DNA of 64,000 nucleotides from Deltaproteobacteria bacterium. GTDB lineage: Bacteria > Desulfobacterota > Desulfuromonadia > Geobacterales > Pseudopelobacteraceae. The notes under the pieces are model-generated. The model was given only the letters and a program-made list of their open reading frames with translations. It was not told the origin of the DNA and made no database searches. The first letter of the stretch is position 1. Each line of letters begins with the position of its first letter. Where the stretch lies: positions 7,647-71,646 of the forward strand of contig JAFLLC010000072.1 in the NCBI GenBank assembly GCA_019162745.1, given 5' to 3'. The translations under genes and the position numbers were made by a program. This document shows positions 1 to 9,032 of the stretch, piece after piece.

Positions 1-1331
1 AGGGTCGGCCTGCTGATTCCCAATACCTCGGCACTCCTGGCCATGTTGTTTTTCTGGTTTTCTATGGCGGCAATTACCATTTCCCGCTCAACCATTTCGC
101 GGGCGTCTTTAAGTGTCAGGTTGGAAAACGAATGAATTCTCTCCTGGGCTGTTTTAATCGAAAAATCGAGCGCTTCCGGTTCAATGTTCTGGCTGTCGGA
201 CATGATGACCGCCCTCTGAACCTTGTTCTCCAGTTCCCGCACATTGCCGGGCCATTCGTACGATTCAAGCAGTTTTACGGAATCAGGGCTGAAACGTCGT
301 GCCTTCTTCCCGGATGCTTTGCTGCAGCGGCGTAGAAAAAAGTTTGCCAGGAGCATGATGTCCTCTCCGCGATCTCGCAGTGGCGGCAGCTTGATGTGGA
401 TGACCGAGATCCGATAGTAGAGGTCTTCGCGGAAGGCGCCCGCTTCCGTTTCCTTATTGATATTCCTGTTGGTGGCTGCGATGATACGGGCATCAACGGC
501 GATGTCCTCTCTCCCTCCAACGCGCTGGATGCTCTTTTCCTGTAGAAACCGGAGCAGCTTGACCTGCAGATTGAGAGGCAGTTCGCCGATTTCATCAAGG
601 AAGAGAGTCCCCTTGTTGGCGTATTCCACTTTTCCCTGCACACGCGCATTGGCCCCGCTGAACGCTCCTTTTTCGTAGCCGAACAACTCTGATTCAAGCA
701 GGTTTTCAGGAATGGCCCCGCAATTTATGGCAATGAATTCCTTTGATCTTCTTGGGCTGAGCTCGTGAATCGCCTTGGCAACCAGTTCCTTCCCGGTACC
801 GCTTTCACCGGTAATGAGCACCGCTACCTCTGAAGAAGCGACCTTGCGAATAGATGAGAAAACCCCCAGCATGCGTGGCGATGTGCCGATAATTCCCCCC
901 GGGGTAAGAGTCTGTTGGTCGAGACTGCTCTGCAGAAACAAATTTTCCTTTTCAATGGCCGCCAGATGAAAGGCCCTCCTGAGAATAACCTTCAGTTCGG
1001 CCAGATCAAAGGGCTTACAGTAGTAGTCGTACGCACCGTATTGCACCGCCCGTAAAGCATTTTCCCGTTCATCATTGCCGGTGATCATAATCACTTTTGC
1101 GGCAGGGATATTTCGGAGAATCTCCTCAAGGCAACGGAAACCTTCTTCGCATCCCGCTTCATCCGGCGGCAGGCCGAGGTCAAGCGTGATCACGTCCGGA
1201 GCATGCTTCTTTATGAGCGTGAGCGCTTCGAGGCGGTCACCGGCAGTGAGGATTTCATATTCCTTTGCAAGTCCCCACCGAAGCTGGCTGCGTATTTCCT
1301 GGTTGTCCTCAACTATAAGTAGTCTTTCCAT
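1..1331 (-). CDS. prsR: PEP-CTERM-box response regulator PrsR (C-terminus cut by window edge)
   Basis: Sigma-54-dependent response regulator, partner of the adjacent kinase PrsK. Read on the minus strand from ATG at 1331, the frame stays open to base 1 (about 443 codons). Only the last residues of the Fis-type helix-turn-helix appear to be missing. Order: receiver 1-125 (acid pair ED at 8-9, phospho-Asp 51 in ITLDLGLP, Lys in YYCKPFD), AAA+ ATPase about 145-375 (Walker A GESGTGKE, Walker B LFLDEIGEL), then an HTH (NNMARSAEVLGISRP). The sigma-54 contact loop reads GAFSGA, not the usual GAFTGA. The start is 13 bp downstream of the prsK stop, so the two are co-transcribed. In activated-sludge floc formers, PrsK/PrsR with RpoN are known to activate PEP-CTERM genes; its targets here are inferred. 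Confidence 0.93.
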   Translation of the reverse strand, partial: MERLLIVEDNQEIRSQLRWGLAKEYEILTAGDRLEALTLIKKHAPDVITLDLGLPPDEAGCEEGFRCLEEILRNIPAAKVIMITGNDERENALRAVQYGAYDYYCKPFDLAELKVILRRAFHLAAIEKENLFLQSSLDQQTLTPGGIIGTSPRMLGVFSSIRKVASSEVAVLITGESGTGKELVAKAIHELSPRRSKEFIAINCGAIPENLLESELFGYEKGAFSGANARVQGKVEYANKGTLFLDEIGELPLNLQVKLLRFLQEKSIQRVGGREDIAVDARIIAATNRNINKETEAGAFREDLYYRISVIHIKLPPLRDRGEDIMLLANFFLRRCSKASGKKARRFSPDSVKLLESYEWPGNVRELENKVQRAVIMSDSQNIEPEALDFSIKTAQERIHSFSNLTLKDAREMVEREMVIAAIENQKNNMARSAEVLGISRPT

Positions 1332-1344
1332 ATAGACCTTTTCA

Positions 1345-3405
1345 TCATGCTACAACTGCTTGCATCTTTGGCAGCCAGACGGTGAATTCGGAGCCATGGT
1401 CAAGGCTGCTTACAACCTCGATTCTGCCGCCATGTGCCTCAATAATCTGCCTGCTTTGATAAAGTCCTATTCCCATACCCTGTTTCTTAGTACTCGTGAA
1501 CGGTTTGAACAGCACATGCTGCATGAACGCGTCAGGGATGCCGTGTCCATCATCTTTTACGCGAATAAAGGGGCTCTCTTTTTCTCCAACCTCCACTCTC
1601 ACTGTACTGCTCCCGTTTGTGGCCTCTACCGCATTAAGCATAAGGTTGAGAGCAACTTTCTGCAGTTCTTCCCGGTCTGCCTCAGCGATAATATGCTCTC
1701 CCGTTACATCCAGTTTTGTACCATTTACCAGAGCTGCAGTCTCACGCGCCATCTGCAGCAGATCAACCTGAGCTAATTTCAGTGAATTTTTTTCGGGCAG
1801 CTCCTTTAAGCGCAGGATCATGCCATTCATCTTGGTGACAGTGTTCCCAAGGGAAACGAGCAGATCGCTCTGAAAATCAGGCTGGTCGATGTTCTCCCGA
1901 GCATTTTCGAGCATAAGCGAGAGAGCAGAGATGAGATTTTTCAGGTCGTGCATCACAAAGGCAGACACCTTGCCGATGGCTGCCAACTCTCGTGAACATG
2001 ACAACTGGTCCGAGAGACGCAGATTCAGAAGTGTAGATGAAGCTTGTTTCGCAAGTGTTCTCATCAAGTCAAAATCTTCATGAATATAGATTTCATTAGT
2101 GCTGTGAGGCCTCCCCAGTATTATAAAGCCTTCCACCACTTCGTTCATGAAAAGCGGTATGATGAAGCAGGCGCCCGCCTCGCTGAAAAACGCTTTATGG
2201 TGTTCGTTTTCAGAGCCCGCAATGTTATCCCGTAAATCAACAATCCATCTGCCGCCTACAAGTGATTCGATAGCCGGGTCATTGACGCCGAAGGTTACAT
2301 CATCGCTTTCCATTGAAATAGCGGCTGCCTGTTGATAAGTATTCCGCTCCTGGTTAATAATAAACAGCGCCCCAGTCCCCATTCCGAAGGTTTCACAGAA
2401 TTCTGAGACGATCGCATGTAACAGGCTTGCACTTGTTTGTGACGAAGAAAGCCGATTCGTGAACTGCAGCCAATGATTCCGGTAGTCGTATTTGTTCTGG
2501 TAGAAGTTTTTGTGAATGAATACCCTTGCCTTGCGTTTAACCGTTTCCGAAAGGAGGATGATGAGCAGACCGAGGCCGGCAAAAAAGAGAAGAGAAAAGA
2601 TCATGGCGCGCTGAAATCCGTCGCCAAAGTATTTCATCCCCTCTCCAACAAGCCCGAGGCTGATGATGTACAAGCCAACAGCAAAAAGCACGGCTGACTT
2701 GCATGCAATCTGCTGCGAAATGCGAACAACAACTCCGTTTCCGCGCTTCAGGCGAGAATAGAACATCATCGCAATGGATACGAGCAGGACGATGCTTCGC
2801 ATCGGAACCAGATGCATGTTGATTGTACGAAAGAGAAGACCCTGACTGTAGTAAATGATCAGTATCGTAAGAAAAGCCCCGGCTCCCAGTAGTTCTAACT
2901 TAATCTTCCCGCGCGCGGTCCAGCTTGTATGTGCCAGAGTCTGTTCCAGTTGGATCAGGGCAAGGACCAGATAGATGAACATCAGAATATAAAACATAAA
3001 GCCGTTATTGCCGAGGAAGAGAGTTTTTTCCGTGGCAAAATCAGGTGAGTACACAAATGAACGAATGGGAAGTATTAACGCAAAGATCGTAAAAAGTGGT
3101 GAGACTGCCAGCGTGAATCGGAGTGGCAGCGAGGCCGCACGAAATCCATTTTGGCGTGCGTAGGTCATGGTGAACCAGAGCCAAGCTGGTATAAGGGCTG
3201 CTTCTGCCGTAAGGGAGCACTTCTTCCAGAGATAGAGCTGTTCCGGATTATACAGTGTCAGCAAATCAAATAATTCTACAGCTGCAGACATAAAGAGGGC
3301 AATAAATAGCTGAACCGGCGTAGAGGGCGTGTCCTTTCGAAGTGTAAAATAGAGCGGAAACGTAATCGCAGCAAAGATTGTAGTGACGGAAAGAGTCGTT
3401 AACAT
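1345..3405 (-). CDS. prsK: PEP-CTERM system histidine kinase PrsK
   Basis: Membrane sensor kinase of 686 aa, full length for the PrsK family. The first 290 residues form about eight hydrophobic segments. A GAF-like domain (about 310-465) and a kinase core follow. The phosphoacceptor region reads FVMHDLKNLISAL, the N box LNLMLNAVEAT, and the ATP-lid glycines VKDDGHGIP and GMGIGLYQS, so all catalytic boxes are present. It would phosphorylate PrsR, encoded 13 bp downstream. The signal sensed is unknown. The start ATG lies at the edge of a 467-bp divergent region shared with the next + strand gene. Identification rests on architecture and on the neighbouring prsR; the exosortase-A accessory genes lie 20 kb away. 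Confidence 0.92.
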   Translation of the reverse strand: MLTTLSVTTIFAAITFPLYFTLRKDTPSTPVQLFIALFMSAAVELFDLLTLYNPEQLYLWKKCSLTAEAALIPAWLWFTMTYARQNGFRAASLPLRFTLAVSPLFTIFALILPIRSFVYSPDFATEKTLFLGNNGFMFYILMFIYLVLALIQLEQTLAHTSWTARGKIKLELLGAGAFLTILIIYYSQGLLFRTINMHLVPMRSIVLLVSIAMMFYSRLKRGNGVVVRISQQIACKSAVLFAVGLYIISLGLVGEGMKYFGDGFQRAMIFSLLFFAGLGLLIILLSETVKRKARVFIHKNFYQNKYDYRNHWLQFTNRLSSSQTSASLLHAIVSEFCETFGMGTGALFIINQERNTYQQAAAISMESDDVTFGVNDPAIESLVGGRWIVDLRDNIAGSENEHHKAFFSEAGACFIIPLFMNEVVEGFIILGRPHSTNEIYIHEDFDLMRTLAKQASSTLLNLRLSDQLSCSRELAAIGKVSAFVMHDLKNLISALSLMLENARENIDQPDFQSDLLVSLGNTVTKMNGMILRLKELPEKNSLKLAQVDLLQMARETAALVNGTKLDVTGEHIIAEADREELQKVALNLMLNAVEATNGSSTVRVEVGEKESPFIRVKDDGHGIPDAFMQHVLFKPFTSTKKQGMGIGLYQSRQIIEAHGGRIEVVSSLDHGSEFTVWLPKMQAVVA

Positions 3406-3663
3406 TGCAGGCCGGTCCGTTTATTTCGTGGCAGTTTATTGATATACCATCCCATTGCAGTCTCCAGTCACTCTTCGACATAATGATATCACAAACCATG
3501 CCAGCCGGCAGTTACGGTAATGTGCTTTAACAACAGGCTGTTAACAAGTTTGCTTCGGAGGCGTTTTCGCATAATAATGTTATTTTAGAATTCAGAGTTG
3601 CAGACACAGAATGCGGATGGGCTGTAAAAATACCGTTAGTGAAGGATGTTAAAAAAAACTGCA

Positions 3664-3692
3664 GCTGTTACTATTGGAGCAATAGTAACAGC
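3664..3692 (-). terminator. 12-bp perfect inverted repeat with T-run on the minus strand
   Basis: GCTGTTACTATT, a 5-nt loop GGAGC, then the exact reverse complement AATAGTAACAGC. Eight A residues at 3651-3658 lie 5 nt outside it, so on the minus strand this is a hairpin followed by eight T. That is the layout of an intrinsic terminator, but no minus-strand gene lies upstream of it. It may stop antisense transcripts heading toward prsK, or be an operator. The stem is AT-rich, so terminator strength is doubtful. Confidence 0.4.
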
Positions 3693-3730
3693 AACAGCAA
3701 TAGCAGGTAATAAAGATAAATAAAGCCAAC

Positions 3731-3758
3731 TTGACAATCAAAACTAATGCGATATAAG
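3731..3758 (+). promoter_or_regulatory. Candidate sigma-70 promoter for the first sigma-54 regulator gene
   Basis: TTGACA at 3731-3736 and TATAAG at 3753-3758, separated by 16 bp, about 115 bp before the ATG at 3873. The -35 is perfect and the -10 has one mismatch. Confidence 0.45.
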
Positions 3759-3872
3759 GAGACCGTTATAAGAAAATTTTCAGGAGTCACTCCTTTGGCG
3801 ATTCAGTTCTACTGCGAAGTATTGACGAGCCTGTCGAAGTAAGGAATGATGAGAGGATAGTGAGGATGGATT

Positions 3873-5297
3873 ATGACGGCAGTATCACCTGAAGGGGTAT
3901 ATACCGTTTTACTTGTTGGTGACGATCCCCAAGCTCTGGAGCAGAACCGGCTGCAGTTTCTGGATGCAGGTATCAATCCTGTTTTTCTCCTTGCGGACAG
4001 TCGCGCCACCCTGCCGTTTCTCGAACAGAATAACGTCTCTCTGGTCGTTCTCGATATGACGCCTGCCTTGAACGGAACCGGACTTCTGTTGCGAATCTGC
4101 AGGGATTATCCGAATATCATGGTTATCGTGGAAGCAGCTTCCCCTGATGTGGAAATTGCTGTCAACTGCATGAAGTCGGGAGCAGTCGATTATATCGTCA
4201 GACCGGTCGAACCGGGCCGTTTGGTCCTGGCGGTTGAAAACGCCCTGAATTCCATACCCTCGAAGCAGGAAACCTCCTCACTGAAGGAATACCTGCTCAA
4301 CGACCGTCTGGAACACGCTGAAGCATTTACCGAGATAAAAACCAATTGCAGGAAGATGCGTTCCATTTTTCAGTACACCGAGGTTGTCGCCTGCTCGCCA
4401 CAACCGGTACTGATTACGGGAGAAACCGGCGTTGGTAAGGAGCTCTTTGCACACGCGATCCACAAGATAAGCAAAGTTAGAGGTCAGTTCGTCAGCATCA
4501 ATGTCGCCGGCCTCGACGACGCCATGTTCTCTGACACGCTCTTCGGGCATAAGAAGGGCGCCTTCACCGGGGCTGATCAGTACCGCGACGGACTAGTCAG
4601 TAAAGCTGCACTGGGCACTTTGTTTCTGGATGAGATTGGAGATTTGAACGAACTGTCACAGGTTAAACTTCTGCGTCTGCTGCAGGAACGGGAGTATTAC
4701 CCGGTTGGCGCCGATCAGGTCAAGAGCTGTTCTGCACGGATTGTTATGGCGACAAATGTAAACCTGCAGGAGCGTATCAAGGAGGGGCGCTTCCGCCGTG
4801 ATCTTTATTACCGGCTCTGCACCCATCAGATCCACATTCCTCCGCTCCGCGAGCGACGGGAGGATATCGCACTGCTGCTGGATAGTTTTGTCGAGGAGTC
4901 TGTACTGCGCTTTGGCAGGGACATTCCCGCTGTCTCGCCTGAACTCATCCAGGCCCTTGCAGAATACAACTTTCCCGGCAATGTCAGGGAACTGCAGGCC
5001 AGAGTCAGCGACGCCGTAGCCCGCCATGAAGGAGGAATGCTGGCCCTTGATGATTTCCCCGGGATTTCCGCAGCGGCATCACAGCACTACCCCGTTCCCT
5101 CCGCAGTGCCCACTGTCGCCACCGCCGGGATATACAGCCTTTTTGGCCGCCTGCCGACTTTTCGCGAGATTGAAGATTATCTGATAGTGGAGGCACTGAA
5201 GGTTTCTGAAGGAAACTATGCGGTCGCCGCTTCAATACTGGGTGTCACGCGCCAAACAATAAGCAAGCGTTTGAAATCAATTGAATCTGTTTCTTGA
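3873..5297 (+). CDS. Sigma-54-dependent response regulator with degenerate receiver
   Basis: 474-aa NtrC-type activator: receiver (about 10-125), AAA+ domain (about 165-395) with GETGVGKE, an intact GAFTGA loop, LFLDEIGDL, and a C-terminal Fis-type HTH (NYAVAASILGVTRQTISKRL). The receiver keeps the acid pair (GDDP) and the phospho-Asp (VVLDMTP). However, the switch Thr is replaced (VIVEAAS where the paralogue has VIVMTSS) and the invariant Lys is Arg (YIVRPVE). Phosphorylation control may therefore be altered or lost. ATG with GAGGATGG upstream. It is followed 37 bp later by a close paralogue, so the pair is probably a tandem duplication in one operon. No cognate kinase is adjacent in the same direction; the divergent PrsK is one possibility. 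Targets are unknown. Confidence 0.9.
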   Translation: MTAVSPEGVYTVLLVGDDPQALEQNRLQFLDAGINPVFLLADSRATLPFLEQNNVSLVVLDMTPALNGTGLLLRICRDYPNIMVIVEAASPDVEIAVNCMKSGAVDYIVRPVEPGRLVLAVENALNSIPSKQETSSLKEYLLNDRLEHAEAFTEIKTNCRKMRSIFQYTEVVACSPQPVLITGETGVGKELFAHAIHKISKVRGQFVSINVAGLDDAMFSDTLFGHKKGAFTGADQYRDGLVSKAALGTLFLDEIGDLNELSQVKLLRLLQEREYYPVGADQVKSCSARIVMATNVNLQERIKEGRFRRDLYYRLCTHQIHIPPLRERREDIALLLDSFVEESVLRFGRDIPAVSPELIQALAEYNFPGNVRELQARVSDAVARHEGGMLALDDFPGISAAASQHYPVPSAVPTVATAGIYSLFGRLPTFREIEDYLIVEALKVSEGNYAVAASILGVTRQTISKRLKSIESVS

Positions 5298-5334
5298 GAA
5301 TAGTACGAGAAGTTAAAAAGGGGAGAGCATCATC

Positions 5335-6753
5335 ATGATTTCAAAACTCAATTCGCAATTGCCGCTTTTATTGATAGATGATGATCCAGTGGTGCTTGAA
5401 ATACATGTTACCGCTCTGGAGAGTGAAGGCGTCAAAAATGTCCTGACACTCACCGACAGCAGGAAAACTGTGCAGTTTCTTGAAGAACATCCCGTCTCGG
5501 TGATTGTTCTTGATTTGATGATGCCGCATGTATCCGGGTTGGAGCTGCTCCCTGTCCTGATTCGTGATTTCCCTCACATACCCGTTATTGTAATGACTTC
5601 ATCTGATGACATCGAGACGGCGGTAAGATGCATAAAAGCTGGTGCTGTAGACTATCTCACAAAACCGGTGGAAATAGAGCGACTGCTGCTCAGTGTCGAG
5701 AATGCACTCCATATTAATGAATTATCGATGGAAAACCGCAGCTTGCGGGAATACCTGCTCAGCGACCGTTTGGTGCATCCTGCGGCATTCGATGCTTTTA
5801 TCACTACCAGCAAAAAGATGCGCTCCATATTTCAGTATATCGAGGTTATCGCAAAATCGGACCAGCCGATATTGGTTACCGGTGAAACCGGAGTCGGCAA
5901 AGAGCTGATTGCCCGGGCAATAGGAGCGTTAAGCGGTAGAAAAGGTGCCTTTGTTACGGTCAACGCCGCAGGGCTTGATGACAATATGTTTTCCGACACT
6001 CTGTTCGGACATAAAAAAGGGGCTTTTACCGGTGCAGACCAGCCGCGTGACGGCCTTATCTGTACAGCCGCCGGCGGTACCCTGTTTCTTGATGAAATAG
6101 GGGATTTAAACGAAACATCCCAAATCAAGCTGCTGCGGCTTATTCAGGAGCAGGAATTCTACCCTGTTGGTTCGGATGTTATAAAAAAGACCGATGCCCG
6201 CCTGATCGTTGCCACCAATCGGGATCTCTCCGCTCTTATTGCCTCCAACAAGTTTCGCAAGGATCTCTACTATCGACTCTGTGCCCACCATATCCAGGTT
6301 CCGCCACTGAGAGAACGCCGCGAAGATATTCCGGCCCTGCTGGACGACTTTCTCGAAAAAGCATCAAGAGCACTCAATAAACCGAAGCCGGTCCCTTCAC
6401 GGGAAGTCTCGGCTCTTCTCTCGACCTATCATTTCGAAGGGAACGTCCGCGAACTCCATGCCATGGTTTCCGATGCCGTTGCGCGGCATAGCTCGGGGTT
6501 GTTAACACTCGACTGCTTTGCCGGATTGGCTGAAACTGCCTGCAGCCAGGCAAATACGGCTCTGCTGGTGCCGAGTAAAGAAGTGGACGAGGCTCTGTAC
6601 AGATTTTTTGGACGGTTCCCAACCATAAAAGAGATGGAAGATTATCTGACGTCGTCTGCCATGAACCTGACCAGCGGCAATCAAAGGTCTGCGGCATTGC
6701 TGCTTGGTATTGCCAGACAAACGCTCAGCAAGCGTTTGGGAATTCCTGCATAA
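5335..6753 (+). CDS. Sigma-54-dependent response regulator (paralogue of preceding gene)
   Basis: 472-aa NtrC-type activator with the same layout as its upstream neighbour: receiver 8-125 with canonical residues (DDDP, IVLDLMMP, VMTSS, YLTKPVE), AAA+ domain with GETGVGKE, GAFTGA and LFLDEIGDL, and HTH NQRSAALLLGIARQTLSKRL. The linker and AAA+ parts are strikingly similar to the neighbour (shared stretches such as EYLL-DRL, MRSIFQY-EV and LFGHKKGAFTGADQ), which indicates duplication. The complete receiver suggests this copy is the phosphorylation-responsive one. The two could form hetero-oligomers or compete for the same sites. AGGGGAGAG precedes the ATG. Confidence 0.9.
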   Translation: MISKLNSQLPLLLIDDDPVVLEIHVTALESEGVKNVLTLTDSRKTVQFLEEHPVSVIVLDLMMPHVSGLELLPVLIRDFPHIPVIVMTSSDDIETAVRCIKAGAVDYLTKPVEIERLLLSVENALHINELSMENRSLREYLLSDRLVHPAAFDAFITTSKKMRSIFQYIEVIAKSDQPILVTGETGVGKELIARAIGALSGRKGAFVTVNAAGLDDNMFSDTLFGHKKGAFTGADQPRDGLICTAAGGTLFLDEIGDLNETSQIKLLRLIQEQEFYPVGSDVIKKTDARLIVATNRDLSALIASNKFRKDLYYRLCAHHIQVPPLRERREDIPALLDDFLEKASRALNKPKPVPSREVSALLSTYHFEGNVRELHAMVSDAVARHSSGLLTLDCFAGLAETACSQANTALLVPSKEVDEALYRFFGRFPTIKEMEDYLTSSAMNLTSGNQRSAALLLGIARQTLSKRLGIPA

Positions 6754-7053
6754 CTTTTTACGACTTCATTATCCTTGCCACAAATACAACAGTGGTAAAA
6801 ATAATAACAATGTGCAGATTCAATGTAACTGCCGCTGCTTCCACTGTCTGCTGCAGTGCTTGCCAATCTTTATTGCCGATCCTGTTCACTGCCAGTCTCC
6901 CGTCTTGGTACACTTAACACAATGATATTGAGATGTTTTTGCATAAGATGTCGCTGGCACAGTATGTGTAGATGCCTCCTTTGCGTACTGCAGGCGGCCT
7001 CTGCTGCACTTATTTTTTTAAGATAATATTGCCAGTGGAAGGGAGGAAAATAT
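6754..7053. other. Intergenic region before glmS
   Basis: 300 bp with no gene seen. It holds a TGGCAC-N5-GTGT motif (6955-6969) and a T-rich stretch at about 7010-7020 just before AAGATAAT, which could be a -10 element. No convincing terminator for the preceding regulator pair was found. Confidence 0.5.
6955..6970 (+). promoter_or_regulatory. Sigma-54-like motif with altered -12 (TGGCACA-N4-GTGTA) upstream of glmS
   Basis: TGGCAC at 6955-6960 matches the -24 box. After the correct 5-bp spacing the -12 box reads GTGT where TTGC is expected. It ends 84 bp before the glmS ATG. The same form occurs before prsT (22972) and before the GT39 gene (44731). Confidence 0.25.
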
Positions 7054-8883
7054 ATGTGCGGCATTATTGGATATATGGGAAGTCAGGCTGCTGCCCCGGT
7101 GATAATGCATGGGCTGAAAATGCTGGAATATCGAGGCTATGATTCTGCAGGAATATGTACCATGGACGATGGTACAGCTGAGATACGTCGCAGTGCCGGT
7201 AAACTTGCCCATCTTGAACGGCTTATCAAGGATAATCCAATATCCGGAACTATCGGCATTGGCCATACGCGCTGGGCAACTCACGGCAAAGCAACTGTTG
7301 CTAATGCCCATCCCCACAAAAGCGGATCTGTAGTGGTTGTTCATAACGGTATTATCGAAAACTATCTTGCACTGAAGGAGGAACTGTCTGATCGTGGTCA
7401 TACATTCGTCTCTGAAACTGATTCAGAGGTTATATCCCACCTCATAGATGAAAAATACAAAACAGCCGGATCCTTTGAAGAGGCGGTACGGACAGCGCTT
7501 AAAGACCTTCAAGGCGCTTATGCTTTATGTGTGTTGAGCCAGAAGGATGATAAAACACTCATTGCCGCTAAATTAGGATCACCGATGGTCATCGGCATCA
7601 AGGGGAATGAATATTTTATCGCGTCCGATATGCCCGCGATTATCTCCAATACGCGGGAGATGGTGATCATGGAAGATGGTGAAATGGCAGTTTTTCGGGA
7701 TGGCGGCGTTAAATTCAGCACTATTGACGGTGAGGAAATAACAAAAAACTCACGTTTTATTGATTGGTCACCGCTGAAGGCTGAAAAAAATGGCTACCCG
7801 AATTTCATGCTCAAAGAAATTCATGATCAGCCGCAGGCCGTCAGGAATGTTATTGCAGGTCGCTTACGGGAGGATGAAGGGGATGTTTTTTTTGAAGCGC
7901 TTAACCTGAGTGACACAGAATTGAACTCGTTTGAAAGGGTCTGCATGGTGGCGTGCGGCACTTCATGGCACGCAGCACTGGCCGGAAAATATTTGATTGA
8001 GGAGCATTGCCGCATACCTGTAGATGTGGAGATAGCATCGGAATTTCGCTATCGGGATCCTCTCGTCTCGGGAAAAACGCTGGTGATTCCGATTTCCCAG
8101 TCGGGAGAAACGGCTGATACGCTGGCAGCGTTGCGCGAGGCGAAGAGCAAGTACGCACACATCGTGTCAATCTGCAATGTTATAGACTCGTCCATTCCCC
8201 GTGAATCAGACGGGGTGATCTATACGCATGCCGGTCTGGAGATCGGCGTCGCTTCAACCAAGGCCTTCACTACCCAACTTGTAGCCCTCTATCTTTTGAC
8301 TATCCGTCTCGGTCGCGCCAAAGGTTCCATTGATCTGAAAAAGGGGCAGGAAATGATCGCCGCGCTGAGTGAACTTCCTGATTTAATTAAAAAAACGCTT
8401 GAACTTGATCCCCAGATAGAAGAAATCGCCTGTGAGTATCTGACCTCATGGGATGCCATCTTCCTCGGCCGCGGGATCTGCTATCCCATTGCCCTCGAAG
8501 GCGCTCTCAAGCTGAAGGAAATATCGTACATCCATGCCGACGGATATCCGGCAGGTGAGATGAAGCATGGGCCGATCGCCTTGGTCGACAGAGAGATGCC
8601 GGTTTTTATTCTGGCGCCCAATGACCGGCATCTCGTTAAGGTCAGGTCTAACATGGAGGAGATCATCTCCCGTGGCGGCAAGGCCATTGCTTTTTGCTCC
8701 GAGGGGGATCTGGAAACCGGCAGGAGAGCTGAATGTTCCCTGTTGATCCCCTGGGCTGGAGAGGCCTTGTCCTCCGTCCTTTTTACCGTAGCGCTGCAGC
8801 TTCTGGCTTATAATTTTGCGATTCTTAAGGGCAAGGATGTCGATCAACCGAGAAACTTGGCCAAGAGTGTCACTGTAGAGTGA
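7054..8883 (+). CDS. glmS: Glutamine--fructose-6-phosphate aminotransferase (isomerizing)
   Basis: Makes glucosamine-6-phosphate from fructose-6-phosphate and glutamine, the first committed step to UDP-GlcNAc for peptidoglycan, LPS and exopolysaccharide. 609 aa, the usual length. The N-terminal class II glutamine amidotransferase begins MCGIIGY with the nucleophile Cys directly after Met. Motifs HTRWATHG and HNGIIENY follow. Two SIS sugar-isomerase domains (about 285-420 and 455-600) contain SQSGETADT and STKAFTTQL, and the C-terminus LAKSVTVE is the family signature. GGGAGG lies 8 bp before the ATG. No glmU is beside it. Its place beside polysaccharide regulators fits precursor supply for the downstream export locus, although it is likely the housekeeping enzyme. 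Confidence 0.97.
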   Translation: MCGIIGYMGSQAAAPVIMHGLKMLEYRGYDSAGICTMDDGTAEIRRSAGKLAHLERLIKDNPISGTIGIGHTRWATHGKATVANAHPHKSGSVVVVHNGIIENYLALKEELSDRGHTFVSETDSEVISHLIDEKYKTAGSFEEAVRTALKDLQGAYALCVLSQKDDKTLIAAKLGSPMVIGIKGNEYFIASDMPAIISNTREMVIMEDGEMAVFRDGGVKFSTIDGEEITKNSRFIDWSPLKAEKNGYPNFMLKEIHDQPQAVRNVIAGRLREDEGDVFFEALNLSDTELNSFERVCMVACGTSWHAALAGKYLIEEHCRIPVDVEIASEFRYRDPLVSGKTLVIPISQSGETADTLAALREAKSKYAHIVSICNVIDSSIPRESDGVIYTHAGLEIGVASTKAFTTQLVALYLLTIRLGRAKGSIDLKKGQEMIAALSELPDLIKKTLELDPQIEEIACEYLTSWDAIFLGRGICYPIALEGALKLKEISYIHADGYPAGEMKHGPIALVDREMPVFILAPNDRHLVKVRSNMEEIISRGGKAIAFCSEGDLETGRRAECSLLIPWAGEALSSVLFTVALQLLAYNFAILKGKDVDQPRNLAKSVTVE

Positions 8884-9032
8884 AATTCAAGCTATGATTA
8901 GTAAATTGTTGCATTTGCTGGAATTATAGTTAAAATTATCTGCAAAATTATACGCAATCCTTGTTATTCGCAATTGTAATTAAGGCGTCATCTATCTAAG
9001 TGGCTGTTTGAGCCAAGAGGGACCGTGACTTG

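Larger units (their letters stand above)
3406..3872. other. Divergent intergenic region between prsK and the first sigma-54 regulator
   Basis: No gene seen in these 467 bp. The region is AT-rich and holds a 12-bp perfect hairpin (3664-3692), a short low-complexity CAGCAATAG-type stretch after it, and a plausible sigma-70 promoter for the + strand gene (3731-3758). No clear sigma-54 motif was found in either direction. Confidence 0.6.

Noticed and set aside
275..697. 140-aa minus-strand frame
   Set aside because: It lies inside prsR in another frame; the prsR frame has the domain motifs.
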